Assembly: GCF_036588685.1 (NCBI RefSeq)
Contig: NC_086378.1
Span: forward strand, 35,813,578-35,877,577
Direction: 5' to 3'
Length of the DNA: 64,000 nt
Origin: Mytilus trossulus
Lineage: Eukaryota > Mollusca > Bivalvia > Mytilida > Mytilidae
Both the position numbers and the translations under genes were made by a program. The notes beneath the pieces were generated by a model that was not told the origin of the DNA, did no database searches, and saw only the letters and a list, made by a program, of their open reading frames with translations. Shown one piece after another: positions 44,641-57,150 of this stretch; position 1 is the stretch's first letter, and each line of letters begins with the position of its first letter.

Positions 44641-45277
44641 TGAATAAAATTCCTAACAACAGGACCAACATCGGGTACGTTTCCGTGTTTCATTTTTTAA
44701 TACCTTCTTAAGCAGAAATTGCAGATCATTGCATAACCGGAATAAATAAATACTGCCAAGACCTCGGTCACCAATGATGAAGTGATCGATGAAGTGTTTT
44801 TCTAAATGAACGGATGACTTTATGATCATATTTATAATATTCATTGCCATTATTTTTTTTAATTTTTCACTATGATAACCGTAAGCGTTATCTGTCGTCG
44901 TATTAATTTTGCAAACATGCTCAATATTATCGAGAGGTAATACAGTACCTTTTCACAGGTAATACCTGCCACATATTAATCTAAATCTGTTAATGTTTTG
45001 TACAAATGGAGAAATAAGAAGATGTCACCCTCACATGGCCAATTTTTCCTAATGCTCTAGATACCTATATTCAAATCTTAGCAACATTCTTTCCGAACAG
45101 TAAGCCTACGCATACCCATTATTCATTACTTGAATCCATTAGAATAGCAAAAAGATTCAAGAGTATTGACCACTCTTCAAAATGAGTTTTTCATACCAGG
45201 TACAACTATAGTTAAAACTAGGAGAGAGAAGTGAACAAGGGATATGTTTAGAATAATGAACCATGATAAGATATAGG

Positions 45278-45640
45278 AAGATGTGTTTTGAGTGCCAATG
45301 AAACAGATCTCCATCCAAGTAAAAATTCATAAAAGTAAACTATTTAAGGTAAAAGTACGGCCTTCAACACGGAGCCTTGGCTCACACCGAACAGCAAGCT
45401 ATATAAAGGACTCTAAAAATTACTAATGTAAAACAATTCAAACGGGAAAACCAACGGTCTAATCTATATAAAAACGAGAAACGAGAACACTTATGAACCG
45501 CATAAGCACACGAAAACCATAGAACATCAGATTCCTGACTTAAGACATGTGCAAACAATTGCAGCGTGATTAAACGTTTAAATGGTATCAAACCGTCTCC
45601 AATTTTCTGAAACAGTTAGCAACAACACAACATAGAAAGA
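45278..45640 (-). repeat. Dispersed repeat ('GGAGAGTTGTCTCATTGGCAC' relative)
   Basis: Minus-strand copy containing 'TACGGCCTTCAACACGGAGC', 'CAATTCAAACGGGAAAACC' and 'ATTCCTGACTTAAGACATG'. It resembles but is distinct from the 36667-37265 family. Confidence 0.6.
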
Positions 45641-46259
45641 CACACTATACAATGTCAATTGGACAGCTAAACTCAATCAAAAAAGGATAGCAACATAAAT
45701 TAACACACAACGAACGAATAAATTTGATCTGTGATACAATGCAAATACACATGTAGTTAATAAAAATAAGGGATGAATAATTAAGGTAAAAAGTAAATAA
45801 ATACGTTTAAACTAAGGTAAAAGTATAAAACCGCTGTGCAATAGTAAACCATGTTTAGAAAAACATCAACTTTGAAAATCACAAGCAAATGAAAATAATC
45901 ATTTTTGTAACGAATAAATCAACACCACAAGCACAATGTCGCAAACAAATTTGGTACCGATTAATGCATACTTTGTCAAGTTTGTCAAAACACTTGACGT
46001 CATTTTTTCAGTTTCGTTTTAAATTTTGATAGTCAGTGGTTCTGTTTTTTGTATACGGTATTTATAAATCTATTATTTTTGGAAATTGTGGTAGGCATAA
46101 TATGAAACAATATAGTGTCGTTGTTAAAATAAGCAAGCTTTTACCACCGAGAACTCGACCAGTATTGATGAGGGATATTCAAACTCATCTCCTCGGTATA
46201 TATGCAGCATAGCAATACAATTATCAACATCGACATTTTTTTTCAAATCTATATTATTC

Positions 46260-46312
46260 TATATATATATATATATTATAAATTGTGCATCTGTGTGTGT
46301 GTGTGTGTGTGT
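46260..46312. repeat. (TA)n and (GT)n microsatellites
   Basis: Alternating TA at 46260-46277 and GT at 46292-46312, separated by 14 bp. Confidence 0.85.
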
Positions 46313-46724
46313 ATTTGTGTAAAAACCAATTCTCTGAAATAGGTCTAAATTGTATCATAATTGAGCCAATATAATGTTGGGTTTTCTAGCTTTGAGGAAA
46401 TTTTAGAAACAATGACATCCAATAAATTTGAATAGAGAAAGGACAAGGAAAAAGTGGTAGAGACAACAACCTGACCAAAGAGCAAAAGACAGCCCATGGT
46501 CACTATTGGGTCTTAAACGCAACGACAAAATCCTACACACAGGGGCGGGCATTAGCTGGCTCCTAAACAATACTTTTATATTCTTTTTTAGTCCAATTTG
46601 AAGTCTATTTCCTTTTATATTGTCCCCTATATAGAAACCTTCGAGAGCTTGATTAAAAATGGTATTATCAATAAGTTAAATTTTGTATTTTGTGTACTTT
46701 TGTTTGTTTTTTAGTCCTTTTCTT

Positions 46725-46805
46725 GTCCAGCCATGACGTGGTCAGTTTATATTAAACTTATGAGTTTGAATGTCCCTTTGGTATCTGTCGGTGTTTTTTT
46801 TTTTA
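46725..46805 (+). repeat. Penelope-like 3' tail fragment
   Basis: 'AGCCATGACGTGGTCAGTTT', 'TGAGTTTGAATGTCCCTTTG' and 'GGTATCTGTCGGTG' match the tail behind the relics at 33940 and 35870. Confidence 0.55.
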
Positions 46806-47021
46806 TTTAATCCAAATATAAATTTATGGTAAGTAATGGAATTTCAATGTTAAAAATAATCTATTTCAAATTATTCATTAGGAAAAAAACAACATTGTTG
46901 ATGATGTAAAGGAATATTTGCCGCTGAACGCTTTTGTAATTCGATTTATGAAAACATATGCTTAACATGCAGTGCCCATTGTCCAATACCTACTGTTCAA
47001 AGTCAGTCATGATATACTTAC

Positions 47022-47188
47022 CCTTTAGGGCACCATATACATTGTATGACTCCAGGTTTTGATGGGGGTCTTGATGCCAAGTCTATAGTTTGCCATGTTG
47101 ACGAGTTTTGTATGACGTTGCGCACGATATTGGTGTCACTTTGGAAATATGGGTTAGATGGCGGGTTATTCAAATTCAAGCTCTTATC
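47022..47188 (-). other. Exon-like open segment of unknown identity
   Basis: On the minus strand a frame encoding SNPYFQSDTNIVRNVIQNSS and RPPSKPGVIQCIWCPKG is bounded by an acceptor-like TTATTGTAAAG and a donor GG|GTAAGT. Base composition is richer than its surroundings. I recognise no family and see no partner exon; it could be a repeat or part of a non-coding transcript. Confidence 0.25.
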
Positions 47189-47207
47189 CTTTACAATAAA
47201 TAGCCAT

Positions 47208-47270
47208 GTTATGCATATCATTCGAAAGGAAATAAACCATAGAAATCAATAACATAGATGAATTTGTGCT
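47208..47270 (-). repeat. 63-bp perfect inverted copy of 50447-50509
   Basis: The reverse complement starts AGCACAAATTCATCTATG and ends ATGATATGCATAAC. It is identical over 63 bp to 50447-50509, about 3.2 kb away. Confidence 0.85.
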
Positions 47271-47279
47271 TTGTCTATT

Positions 47280-50110
47280 TTTTAATGTAAAAAAATGCTC
47301 ATTTCGATGCCTATAACGTCATTTTAAGGGTGTCCCGCTGTTACATTTTTTTTTATTTGCGTCTTTGAAAGCCCAGTGCGGATTCATTAGTATGTAGAAT
47401 GGTTTAAAATTTTACAACTTTATTGTATACATTTAACGTTAAATGAAGTAATAGACGTTTTTAACTATAAGAGTAGGAAGATCGTCAGAAAAGTTTCAAC
47501 AAAAAAGAGAAAAAATGTCCCAATTTGCTGCTCAACCCGTAAAAAAACTTTCTTTCTTCAATTTCATAATATATAACATACGAAAATGGATTTTAATAAT
47601 ATCAGAAAAATTATACATGTTCCGAAGAAGCTATCTGAAGTCATCATTATGTAACTGCGGTCTTATTTTAAAAACATCGTCATTTTTCCTGTGTCCAATA
47701 AAATGTCCCGATGGACAAAATAACGCAAAGAATAATTCCGAGGCTTATTATCAAACGAAATTCTACTATATCTCTAATTTTTATCAGCTGTTGACTGATA
47801 TGAATGGAAAATACATTTAATTTCCTTTAAAATGATATGACATGCACTTTTGTTTGAATTGCAGGTAGAAAATCCGAAACGATCTAAGATGTCCAATGAA
47901 ATGTCCCCGTAACCGTTATTTGACATTCGCGTTATAATAACGTTAAACTGGTATACGACTTTTCTTGCATATTTGGCATAACATATTTAAATGAAATGGT
48001 CTGATCTATATAAAATAAAATAAAGTTCACGTTTAATATGCATTAAAATAGAAATCTGCATTGTTTCAAGGATATATGATGTCGAAATATTTAACTGGGA
48101 TACTCCATAAAGACAAGGCCCCGGAGCTATAACAAAGAGAAAACTTGGCTTACTTATGACCACACCCCCACTTTATAAAAGCATGCAAGATACATTGAAA
48201 AGGGAAATGCAACACAAGTGAGATCTTCTCAATTATCCTCCTCAGCCAGACAGTATCTGTAATTCCTAGCAATGCTTTTAAAAAATTCGAAGCTATACAC
48301 ATGAATGAAAATTCTCACAATAAATCTCATGAGAAAAAGTACCCTTTAGTCGTGAACATTTCAGTAAAACGTGCAATCATTTTTTCTTTTGTTGCATCGA
48401 CTCATTTAACAAAAAGTTTTATCAGAGAAATACTTGTTTGTCATAAAATTTCAGTGTAGCTATAACGATCATTTTTATTAATCTACTGTGAGTGCATCTA
48501 CCTAGCAATGTGTATGAAAAATGGGGTTATTATATTTAGAAGTAGTGTGACAGAATGAAGTTTGTTTTCTCGAATCTCCAACAGAATTGCCTGGTAAATA
48601 GGCATGTACAAATGTATATGAAAATTAAAATTTTTCTTTTGCCACAATTTGAGAAAGAACCGGAAAGAGAGAGAGAGAGAGAGAACGAGAGTAGTTGTCC
48701 GACATATATGATGGATAGCACACAAACATGTAGCAGCTAGCTCTAAGGTATAAATTTACAGACACTCCAAACTCATTCGAGAAAGAAAAAATAATAAATC
48801 AATCTTGTATGTGCAAATATTTTTTGTTGTTGTTTAAAGTAGATATTTTTTATCTTCACAAAACGCCACAAAACATAGCTTGAATATTGATTCTTACATC
48901 GCGATGACCGTGAGGGGATTGATTCCGATGCATTGTTGCCATAGAGATTTGACTTTCGTTTTTGACTGGAAACCGATCGCATATTTACGCGGATATCATC
49001 GATATATCGCTTGTTTTAAATTCATTTCTGCAATGAATACTCACAAGAACGAAAATTAATAATACAAACATATTGTGTCGTTTGAAATATTTATATGCAT
49101 TCAAATCTATGCACACGTAAAATAGAAATGTGTTAACGCATGCGGAGGAATATAACAAGAAAGTTCTGTGGAAAATTATGAATGTCTACTCAAATCTAAT
49201 CTATTGGAAAAATCGAATAGTTATTGAAGAGTGTCTACCATGCACGTGTACTGCACTTTTATTAGAATCGTAGAATAGAATGATAAACAATTGGATAAAA
49301 ATTATACATACATGTAACTGCTATATACAAATATTAATTTAATATATAACAACACATCAGAATATACTGATTTGTATCACCACAATATAATAGATATTAA
49401 AGCAGTGAGGTTGAATTCCCTGTCATTTATTCATCATCCACGCACGAACTTTTCTCAGAAAAAAAATCATAGATCTCAGTTTCAGGTATAGAAATGTGAT
49501 TTTTTTATAAGACAAGTGCTTGTGACCATCCACCAGAACTTGCGGTCATCCGATGTTCAGTACTTCAGTACTTTGATTATACTTGTAAAACAATGCAAAC
49601 TCGAAACAAAAAGATTAAAACCGAAAACATAAAAGTAATCAGTTTGGAAACTTTTTAAAAAGTCTAAGAAGATTTAGTGTAAACCGATATACTCTGTTAT
49701 ATGTTGAAAATGGAAGCGCTGAACCAAATATAACCAATACATGTAGTATATAAAAAGTGCATGGAATGCATTCCTTGTCCATAGTTGTTCGCTTGAGAAA
49801 AAAATGTATCCATGTGAGCATGCACACAAATCAATTACTAAAAAATACACATCTAGTAAAATGAAAATAATTTTATCATTCAAAATCGGATTTCGGCCTG
49901 CTGGTAATCTGTGAGGTAGGTATTGGTCTGTGTAAGAATTTTCTATACTTTGCCAAATTCTATAATTTCAAATATTATAAAAAAAAATATTGATCGCCGA
50001 CCCTTTTTTGAAGCTAGAATTTGTGAAAAAAAGTATCAGATGAAAGGATAGCTCGTAAAATATGTTTGCGAAAGCAAAAACACAACAATACAGAATCACC
50101 GTTCTCATAA
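47280..50110. other. Gene-free stretch
   Basis: AT-rich; no exon or recognised element other than the GA tract. Confidence 0.45.
48666..48684. repeat. (GA)n microsatellite
   Basis: A short GA tract that creates the small open frames on both strands here. Confidence 0.8.
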
Positions 50111-50114
50111 TAAA

Positions 50115-50298
50115 GTAAGAAGATGCGGTTGTATGACGAGACAAACTTCCATTAAAGACCAATTAATAATTTCTATATGTTACTCTATTGCAATCAATAA
50201 TGAGCAAAACCCGTACCGTATAGTCAGCTATAAAAGACCCTTAAATGACAAATGTAAAACAATTCAAACGAGAAAACTAACGGCCTGATTTATGTACA
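50115..50298 (-). repeat. Dispersed mussel repeat, degenerate copy
   Basis: 'AATAATGAGCAAAACCCGTA', 'TATAGTCAGCTATAAAAG' and 'CAATTCAAACGAGAAAACTA' mark it as a diverged minus-strand member of the 'GTCTCATTGGCAATCATACC' family. Confidence 0.65.
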
Positions 50299-50446
50299 AA
50301 ATGTGTAAATTCCTACATAACATGAATTTTCTTAATTATTTGGTAAAACAATCCTGATTTAAAAATTGTAATCAATGAAAAAATTTCATTCATTACAATT
50401 TTCATTATATATGAACTAGTACAAAATATATATTTGTTTAGGGGCC

Positions 50447-50509
50447 AGCACAAATTCATCTATGTTATTGATTTCTATGGTTTATTTCCTTTCGAATGAT
50501 ATGCATAAC
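50447..50509 (+). repeat. 63-bp perfect inverted copy of 47208-47270
   Basis: The identity ends at 50509, exactly where the CGCCATCGGGTGCAGG repeat begins. The other copy continues with unrelated sequence, so the second repeat probably landed at this point. Confidence 0.8.
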
Positions 50510-50640
50510 GCCATCGGGTGCAGGAATTTCTCGCTACATTGAAGACCTGTTGGTGACCTTCTGCTGTTCTTTTTTCTATGGTCGGGTTGTTGTCTCTTTG
50601 ACACATTCCCTATTTCCATTCTCAATTTTATTAAATATCT
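50510..50640 (+). repeat. Dispersed short repeat ('CGCCTCCGGGTGCGGG' family)
   Basis: It begins CGCCATCGGGTGCAGGAATT, has 'CATTGAAGACCTGTTGGTGA' and ends CAATTTTATT. Confidence 0.8.
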
Positions 50641-50719
50641 TCTTTTTAAAAAATAGTTTAGACCCCGACCATCTTTAAATCATTGAAAGTTGGCAACGGC
50701 ATTTCTTTTTACAAAAATT

Positions 50720-50800
50720 AGGCAGTTAGTTTTCTCGTCTTAATTGTTTTACGTTGTCATTTCGGGGCCTTTTATAGCAGACTATGCGGTATGGGCTTTG
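50720..50800 (+). repeat. Dispersed mussel repeat, truncated
   Basis: 'GGCAGTTAGTTTTCTCGTC' and 'GACTATGCGGTATGGGCTTT' are recognisable. The copy breaks off before its usual 3' half. Confidence 0.6.
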
Positions 50801-51072
50801 CTTTTGAATAATATACGTATTTGTTTTTGGGTCGCTCTCCCTTTTTTTCGTTTTTGTATTGTCAGTTTTTTTTTCCGACTTGTGCGTTTTAATATCTTTT
50901 TAGTATCATTTGTTTCTTTTTTTATATAGGAATTTGATAAAAAAATAAAGATTTTCAATTACTGACTTTAAATCCAAAGTAAAAATCACTACTTGCAACC
51001 AAACTTCGAAATCGAAAAAATACCATTACTGTACAGTACGAAGAACAATACTGTTTTGTTTTCAATAGACAT

Positions 51073-51165
51073 ATGAAGATGTGGTGTGCGTGCGAATGAG
51101 AGAACTCTCCATCCAAGTTACTATTCATTAAAGTAAACCATTATCGGTCAAGGTATGGTCTTACA
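51073..51165 (-). repeat. Dispersed repeat fragment ('GGAGAGTTGTCTCATTGGCAC' relative)
   Basis: 'GAAGATGTGGTGTGCGTGCG' and 'GAGAACTCTCCATCCAAGTT' mark a diverged minus-strand copy. Confidence 0.5.
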
Positions 51166-51673
51166 TTGAAACTTCTAAAGCTCTGAACATATATCGACCA
51201 GTTGAATTTTGAATGGTCAAATTGCTTCTCCTGGCTATATATATATGTATATCATCTACTTTCGATATTATCAAAGTAAAACGAAAAATCTGTATAATTG
51301 AAATATAAAACCGTCTGCTTCCAACGAAGATGCACCTATAAGCTGTATAAGGTTCAAAGATGAAACAGATCTGTAACAAAATATGTAACTAAATATAACT
51401 AACTGAAACTGAAAACTGAAACTGAAATAAAGATTTAAAATATAATCTATTTTAAACCCAAACTAGGACAATTAGACAGGCTGAGTATGTTCATTTTATG
51501 AACAATAAATATTTCACTATCTTGTCATGGCATTTTCGAGAAAGGGGAATTTTCATGGTAACAAGTCTAGCCTCAAATAACAAGTCAGAAAAGCTATATG
51601 TATATGTTTTTTTTTAAATTGCGTAAAACAAGAAATAGTGCTGTGTAGATCAGTGTAATTAACAGGAGGACAC

Positions 51674-52205
51674 TCACCTGGTCAATGGTAAAAGTCCAGG
51701 ATGGTATTTTCTAAAAAAAACAATTACTGGTGATCCTGTTGTGTATTTGAGGTTTGGCTGTGAGCAAGAGATAATATTTACTCTGGACCCAAAGTCCTCT
51801 AGTGACCAGGACTTCACTATAGATTCGGGGAGTTTATTCCACTCTCTTGTTGTTCTTGGGAAGAATGAATTTGAGTAGACATCCCTCTTCACTCTAGTTT
51901 GTCTATGTTTGCCCTTGGTCCTACTATCCCCTGTTGTGTAGTATTTGGCTAGATCAATGGCAATCAACTGATGTTGGGTCTTGTAACACAGCATATGAAT
52001 CTGTTTACATTGTATGTGGTGCAGTGATTCCCATTGAAGGTGGTCCAGTAACTTTTGTTAAACATACAGGAGAGATGTCTTGGTAGAATATATAAAATAG
52101 AGCGAGCTGCTTGTCTCTGTTCCTGCTCTATATCACGTGTGATGGTAATTTGATGAGGATCACAAACCGGGGAAGCACACTCCAGATATATGCGTAACAA
52201 TATAT
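51674..52205 (-). pseudogene. Non-LTR retrotransposon (LINE) C-terminal relic
   Basis: The minus strand encodes YLECASPVCDPHQITITRDI then EQEQRQAARSILYILPR (52200 down to about 52080). After a frame change comes QLIAIDLAKYYTTGDSRTKG and RDVYSNSFFPRTTREWNKLP, followed by ESIVKSWSLEDF. The 'LEYASPVWDP...E..QR.AAR' and 'SFFPRT...WN.LP' blocks are typical of the region behind the reverse transcriptase in molluscan LINEs of the jockey/CR1/RTE type. It is frame-broken and lacks the catalytic core. Confidence 0.8.
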
Positions 52206-52524
52206 TTAATTACAAATGCGGGTACCGTATAAAGATAAATTTAAGTCCTGATTATGCCAAAACATTTTTATGGCCAAGCCTGTTCATTTTGACATGACTG
52301 ATTTTTTTGTTCCATACACAAGTATACACATATTGAAGGGACAAAAAGCTGCTTATCTCTTAATCTTCATTCATATCTATTCGTAAAATGTGCAAAATTA
52401 CTGAGAAAGTTTATGTTCACACTAATTATCAATTTGCCGTGTATTTTGACTTATTTCTTTTCTAGTTTAGAGAATTGAGAATGGAAAATAATAACAAAAT
52501 CAAAAATAGTAAAATAATAAATAT

Positions 52525-52690
52525 AGTAGGTGGTCGAGCGGGCATAGTACAAGGCGATTTTGTGCCATGATATCTCAGTATCATCAGTTTGAATCCCGGC
52601 CAGGGAAGAACACAATTTTACTTTCTTAAATTTACAGATCTAACATTGTTGGGCCGTTATTTAGAAGAATTATATATCTAAATCATTGAC
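52525..52690 (+). mobile_element. tRNA-derived SINE
   Basis: An A-box-like TGGTCGAGCGGGC and a B-box-like GTTTGAATCCC, then 'TTTACAGATCTAACATTG' and 'TTGGGCCGTTATTTAGAAGA', which the copy at 1150 shares. Confidence 0.65.
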
Positions 52691-52831
52691 ACACAAGTAT
52701 AAAATTAAATAAACAGATTTCCGACATTTTTTATGCCCGTGTGTGATCCGTCTACGTACCCGATTGATAATTTCGAGTATTAACACATGGCGGGATACTG
52801 TAGACATGTACAGTGAACACTGTTATTTTAA

Positions 52832-53080
52832 GGTGATACATAATACTACAGGGAAATAATACTGTAAAAATCAGCTAAACGTTTTTATCACGTTCTATTG
52901 TTAAGAAAAATATTAAGCTTCTCAATGATCAAAATTAGTGTTTGTCAGACTGCAATATATGAAAAAGAAATTTTTAAAACTTTTATACTTTTGTCAAATG
53001 GTCAAAGAAAATATTTTGTCAAAATTTTATGAAAAAAAAACCGAGCCAAATTAATTTTAGTCAAAGTGTTTGGTACCATA
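52832..53080. mobile_element. MITE with GGTGGTACC ends, copy 2 (degenerate)
   Basis: TTAA (52828-52831) precedes GGTGATACATAATACTACAG. The interior 'CTTCTCAATGATCAAAATTA' and 'AAATTAATTTTAGTCAAAGT' match copies 1 and 3. The right end GGTACCATA is mutated and followed by TTGA. Confidence 0.65.
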
Positions 53081-54130
53081 TTGATATCAAACAAAATATC
53101 ATTATGCTCGATGACTTCTTTATAATGAACACTCACCTGAATCTCTCATCTTTATAATCAATCAAGAAATAACAATCATTTCGAGGTATTTTTAATATGA
53201 AACCTATGGTACTATCTTTGATGAGTTTAATAAAACATATATTGATGACATGACCTTATAGTGTTAAGATGCATTTTTTCTTTTCTTCCGAGCTTTTATA
53301 TGACATGAAACGTACCGTGTTAATGGTTTTATACGATGAGAAATAAGTTTTATGAAAAAAAAAAAAAAATATCAAATACTTGTGATCTTTAAAAAAAATA
53401 AGTTTCTTATGAGCTTGGATTGGAACATAATTACCATGCTCTTAATTTCTATTTTTGAAGACAAAACGGCTTCTAGCAGTCAATCTCATTAATCGAAATA
53501 TCAGTCATTGAATTGAAAGTTTTTTTTCTAGAAATAAATACATGAAAAAACATAAAAAAGCAAAGTCTGAGTATCACCAACCCTAGAAAAAACTAGGTGT
53601 GATCATGAAAGTTCAGCAGATCCTGCACCATTTTGGCACCCGTCGTGTTTCTCATATGAGAACACACCTGGTGATATTTCTAATTCGGTGGGTTACATTC
53701 GGAAGAACGGTGATGGGATTGTAATTAAGCAATTGGATCATATCTGTAGTAATATGTTAATCTTTATTTTTATCTTTTTTTGTGTGTGGATCGAAACAGT
53801 CACTGAAATGGTTCATCCTCGTTTAATTGTCAATAGTCACTTTTTTCCTTTTGATAGCCGAACATGCCTAGTACAAGCGCAGTCCATCTCCAACAAACGG
53901 GTTTAATTACATGTCGATTCAATTGAAACAAGGTATTAGATCAATGACTTGCAAGTCAATAATACATCAGTGATGTTTTTTAGCTCATTGTGACAAAGGG
54001 TCAATAGGACTGCTTATGACGAAATGTTATCTCAAAGTTACACTTTTGTTAATACTTAAAACAGAAAGAATCGTATTTTATTGTATTGTGAAAATCTTAG
54101 ATGATGCTCCTAATGAAATATGCATTTTAA

Positions 54131-54411
54131 GGTGGTACCTAACACTACAGGGAGATAACTCTCAGACTGTAAAGTCAGCTAAACGTTTTAATTACGTTGT
54201 GTTGTAAAAGGAATATTAAACTGCTTCTCAATGATCAAAATTGGTGTTTGTCTAACTACTATATAACCAGTGTAAATTTTCTGATTCACGGTTGGTTCAA
54301 GATTTTTGAAATTTTTATATTTTTGTTAAAAGGGTCAAAGTAAATACTGTAACAAAATTTTATGAAAATTAAACGAGCCAAATTATTTTAGTGAAAGTGT
54401 TGGGTACCACC
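54131..54411. mobile_element. MITE with GGTGGTACC ends, copy 3 (perfect TTAA flanks)
   Basis: Ends GGTGGTACCTAACAC and GTGTTGGGTACCACC are flanked on both sides by TTAA (54127-54130 and 54412-54415). It is 281 bp long and non-coding. Confidence 0.8.
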
Positions 54412-54714
54412 TTAAATGAGAATTGCAATTCAATTTGTTAGATCTTTCATTTCTATTAAAATATTAGTGTGTTTCATTTGATTATTCCGATACATTTACG
54501 AAAAAATCAAAGCCAGCAGCTTGAAAAAAGTCTCCATGACGTCACTTTTTAATAGTTTTAAAAACTACATGAGTCATCATTTAATCAAATTTATACGAAC
54601 AACTTCTACTGTTGTTAAAAAAAATTTAAAATCCGTCTTCTACTTTACTTTAACATTTATAAATCATTGAAGACTAATAGTTGTCCTGTTTATGCTCTAT
54701 AAAGTAAAATAACA

Positions 54715-55200
54715 AAAATACCAAACTCCGAGGAAAATTCAAATCTTAAAGTCGAGTAGCATATGGCAAAACAAATTTTACAGCTCAAACACATCAAACG
54801 AATGGATAACAACTGACATATTCCCGACTTGGTTCCAGCATTTTCTTATGTGAAAATTGGTGGATAAACCTTGTGTTATAGCTTAATCTCTCACTTGTAT
54901 GACAGTCGCATAAAGTTCCATTATATTGACAACGATGCTGGAACAAAACAAACAAACATAGTTTGTAAATATGTCAAAAATAGGGGTACACCTGTCATCA
55001 TTGTGTTATAATCTTAATCACTATAAAACAAACAAATATGTTACAAAGAAATATGTAACAAAGAAACACAAAAAGACTTTCTTTTATAGACATAGAAAAC
55101 AACTTTTATATTCCTGACTTGGTACAGGTTATTTTTACGTGAGCAATGGTGTATTTAACCTGGTTTTATAGCTAGCAGTATAAATAGCTTAACATCTCAA
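54715..55200 (+). repeat. Dispersed repeat ('CCGAGGAAAATTCAAAA' family), two partial units
   Basis: The first part (54715-54935) has 'ACTCCGAGGAAAATTCAAAT', 'ACATCAAACGAATGGATAAC' and 'TCTTATGTGAAAATTGGTGG'. The second part (55025-55200) repeats 'TTCCTGACTTGGTACAGG' and 'GGTTTTATAGCTAGC'. Unlike the copy at 2150 it carries the 'CTCACTTGTATGACAGTCGC' tail. Confidence 0.65.
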
Positions 55201-57150
55201 ATTTAAGAGAATATGCTATGATTTCATTTTCACAAACTTTTCACAATGACAAAAACGTTTACACTCACTAGTGTACGTCTCACCCATACCAGATATTGAC
55301 CTGTGATTTTATGAAGTTAGGCTTTTTGAACCACCTGTTTCATATGACCATAATTTCCTCAACGTTTATTAGAATGAGACATTATGTCACTGGTAATAGC
55401 ATACTCTATCAACTACAATCATAGTTACTATATAAGTTTAAGTTATTGATTGTTTACAGTAGGGGGGATAAGACAAGTTCGTTTTAAATAGTAAAAAATC
55501 ATGTTAGCTTCAAAGAGCGTTCAGTCATAAATAGTACTAAGAAAATATGATTTGATTGAACCAAGCAGTATATAAGTGACATAACTATTCATTGATTTAG
55601 GTACAAACTAACTAAGACAAAAGGCTGTTCTATTACAAAAAAAGGTGCAGTCAGTTTATTTTGAATTTTAAAAATATCTATGATATGTTTGAAATTCAAA
55701 GCATTTATATTTTCAGTTGATAATTGATTTCCTTTCTATGATACACTGTTATCCCTATACTGAGTCTAATTAAGGATATGATATGGCAATACAAAAGTGT
55801 TTTCGATTTATTTATTGCATATGTATACAGCGTATGAATTTGAATTGATATTCCTTCTTGATGCAGAGTGTTATACTGTTATGCTTCAACTGTAACTCCA
55901 AACATGTTGCCGAGTAAAAAATAAGATATCGTGACTTCCGTTTAGTATATTAGGTATATTTGTTCTTTTGTTCTTTTATATCACAATGACATCCAAAGAA
56001 CAATAACTTACAAAAGATTGATTTGGTGACAGTCTTATAAAATGCACGTTAATATCCCATTTATAAATAAAACTACAAATAATTAAAGACATCTTCATTT
56101 GGTACGTAATGCATTGGTAATCTTAAACTTCCCCGTAGTAACCCCTCATTTTAACATGATTTATGTTAATAAATGACTTATCATTATCATATTTATTTGG
56201 TTATCATTTTGATACTCTGTTTCTTAAGTGATATTTATCATACTAGAGTCATCTTTTGTAACATATTAAACTGTTTGTAGGCAAACTAGATGTATATTTG
56301 ATTATTTATTGGTTCACAATATTCCATCATGATGCAGCTTGATTTGGATTTTTTTTTAAATAAATTTTGCTGTTATACTAGATAGAGCTATTATAATTTT
56401 TTTTAACAGTAATGCTTGAAATGACAAGTATAACAAAGGATAAAAGTCACATTCAGTTTATTCAACAAAAAAAACCCCACTTCTTCAGTTGTAATACCAC
56501 CAAATCATAGTACGCCACATCCGTTTACATACGAAAAAGGTAGAATAAAATATTATTCCTTTAAATTTGACAGTTGCAGGTGATTAATCCTACATTTCAT
56601 TTCAGTAAAAAAAATCTGGTTCATAAACACATATCCTGACTGCTTTAAGGCATCATTTTTTTTTTTTAGTTTGCCATTTCTATAGAATACTTTGGAAACT
56701 TGAGGTTACATGGTTACTAAAGCTTGATTATAGGTAAAACAAGGGGAATATTTTATTTGATAACTTCTAGTGATGGTAATTTTCTGATATGTAATGAAAT
56801 ATTATCTTTATTTGAAACAAAAATCAATTCTGCACATTTTAAAAAAAAAGAGCAAATTGAAGAAAGACAAAATTGAAATGGGAAAAAACAATGATGGTAT
56901 TACTATTTTAAGATTCCATTTTCACAAACATTATACAATACCAGAAATGTTTATATTCACCACCTAGTATGTTATCACCAATACGCACTGTGTAAGGAAA
57001 ATGGGAAGATTAAATAGAATATAAGGCGTTGGTTTGAAACAAAGATTTTTGGATAAAACGCATAAGTTAGACATAATTGGTTATAATTTACTATTTACGA
57101 TATTTCATTTTCCTTAAAGTGTTACTGAGATGAAAACAATTCCTATATTA

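Larger units (their letters stand above)
41600..45270. other. Gene-free stretch
   Basis: No convincing exon. It contains a mussel repeat (42057-42252), a fragment of another (42359-42401), a 16-G run (43469-43484) and a group of TGACGTCA palindromes (44149-44640). The remaining small frames lack homology or splice context that I can recognise. Confidence 0.5.

Noticed and set aside
48498..48740. Overlapping frames on both strands around the GA tract
   Set aside because: They are produced by the (GA)n repeat, which lacks stops in several frames.
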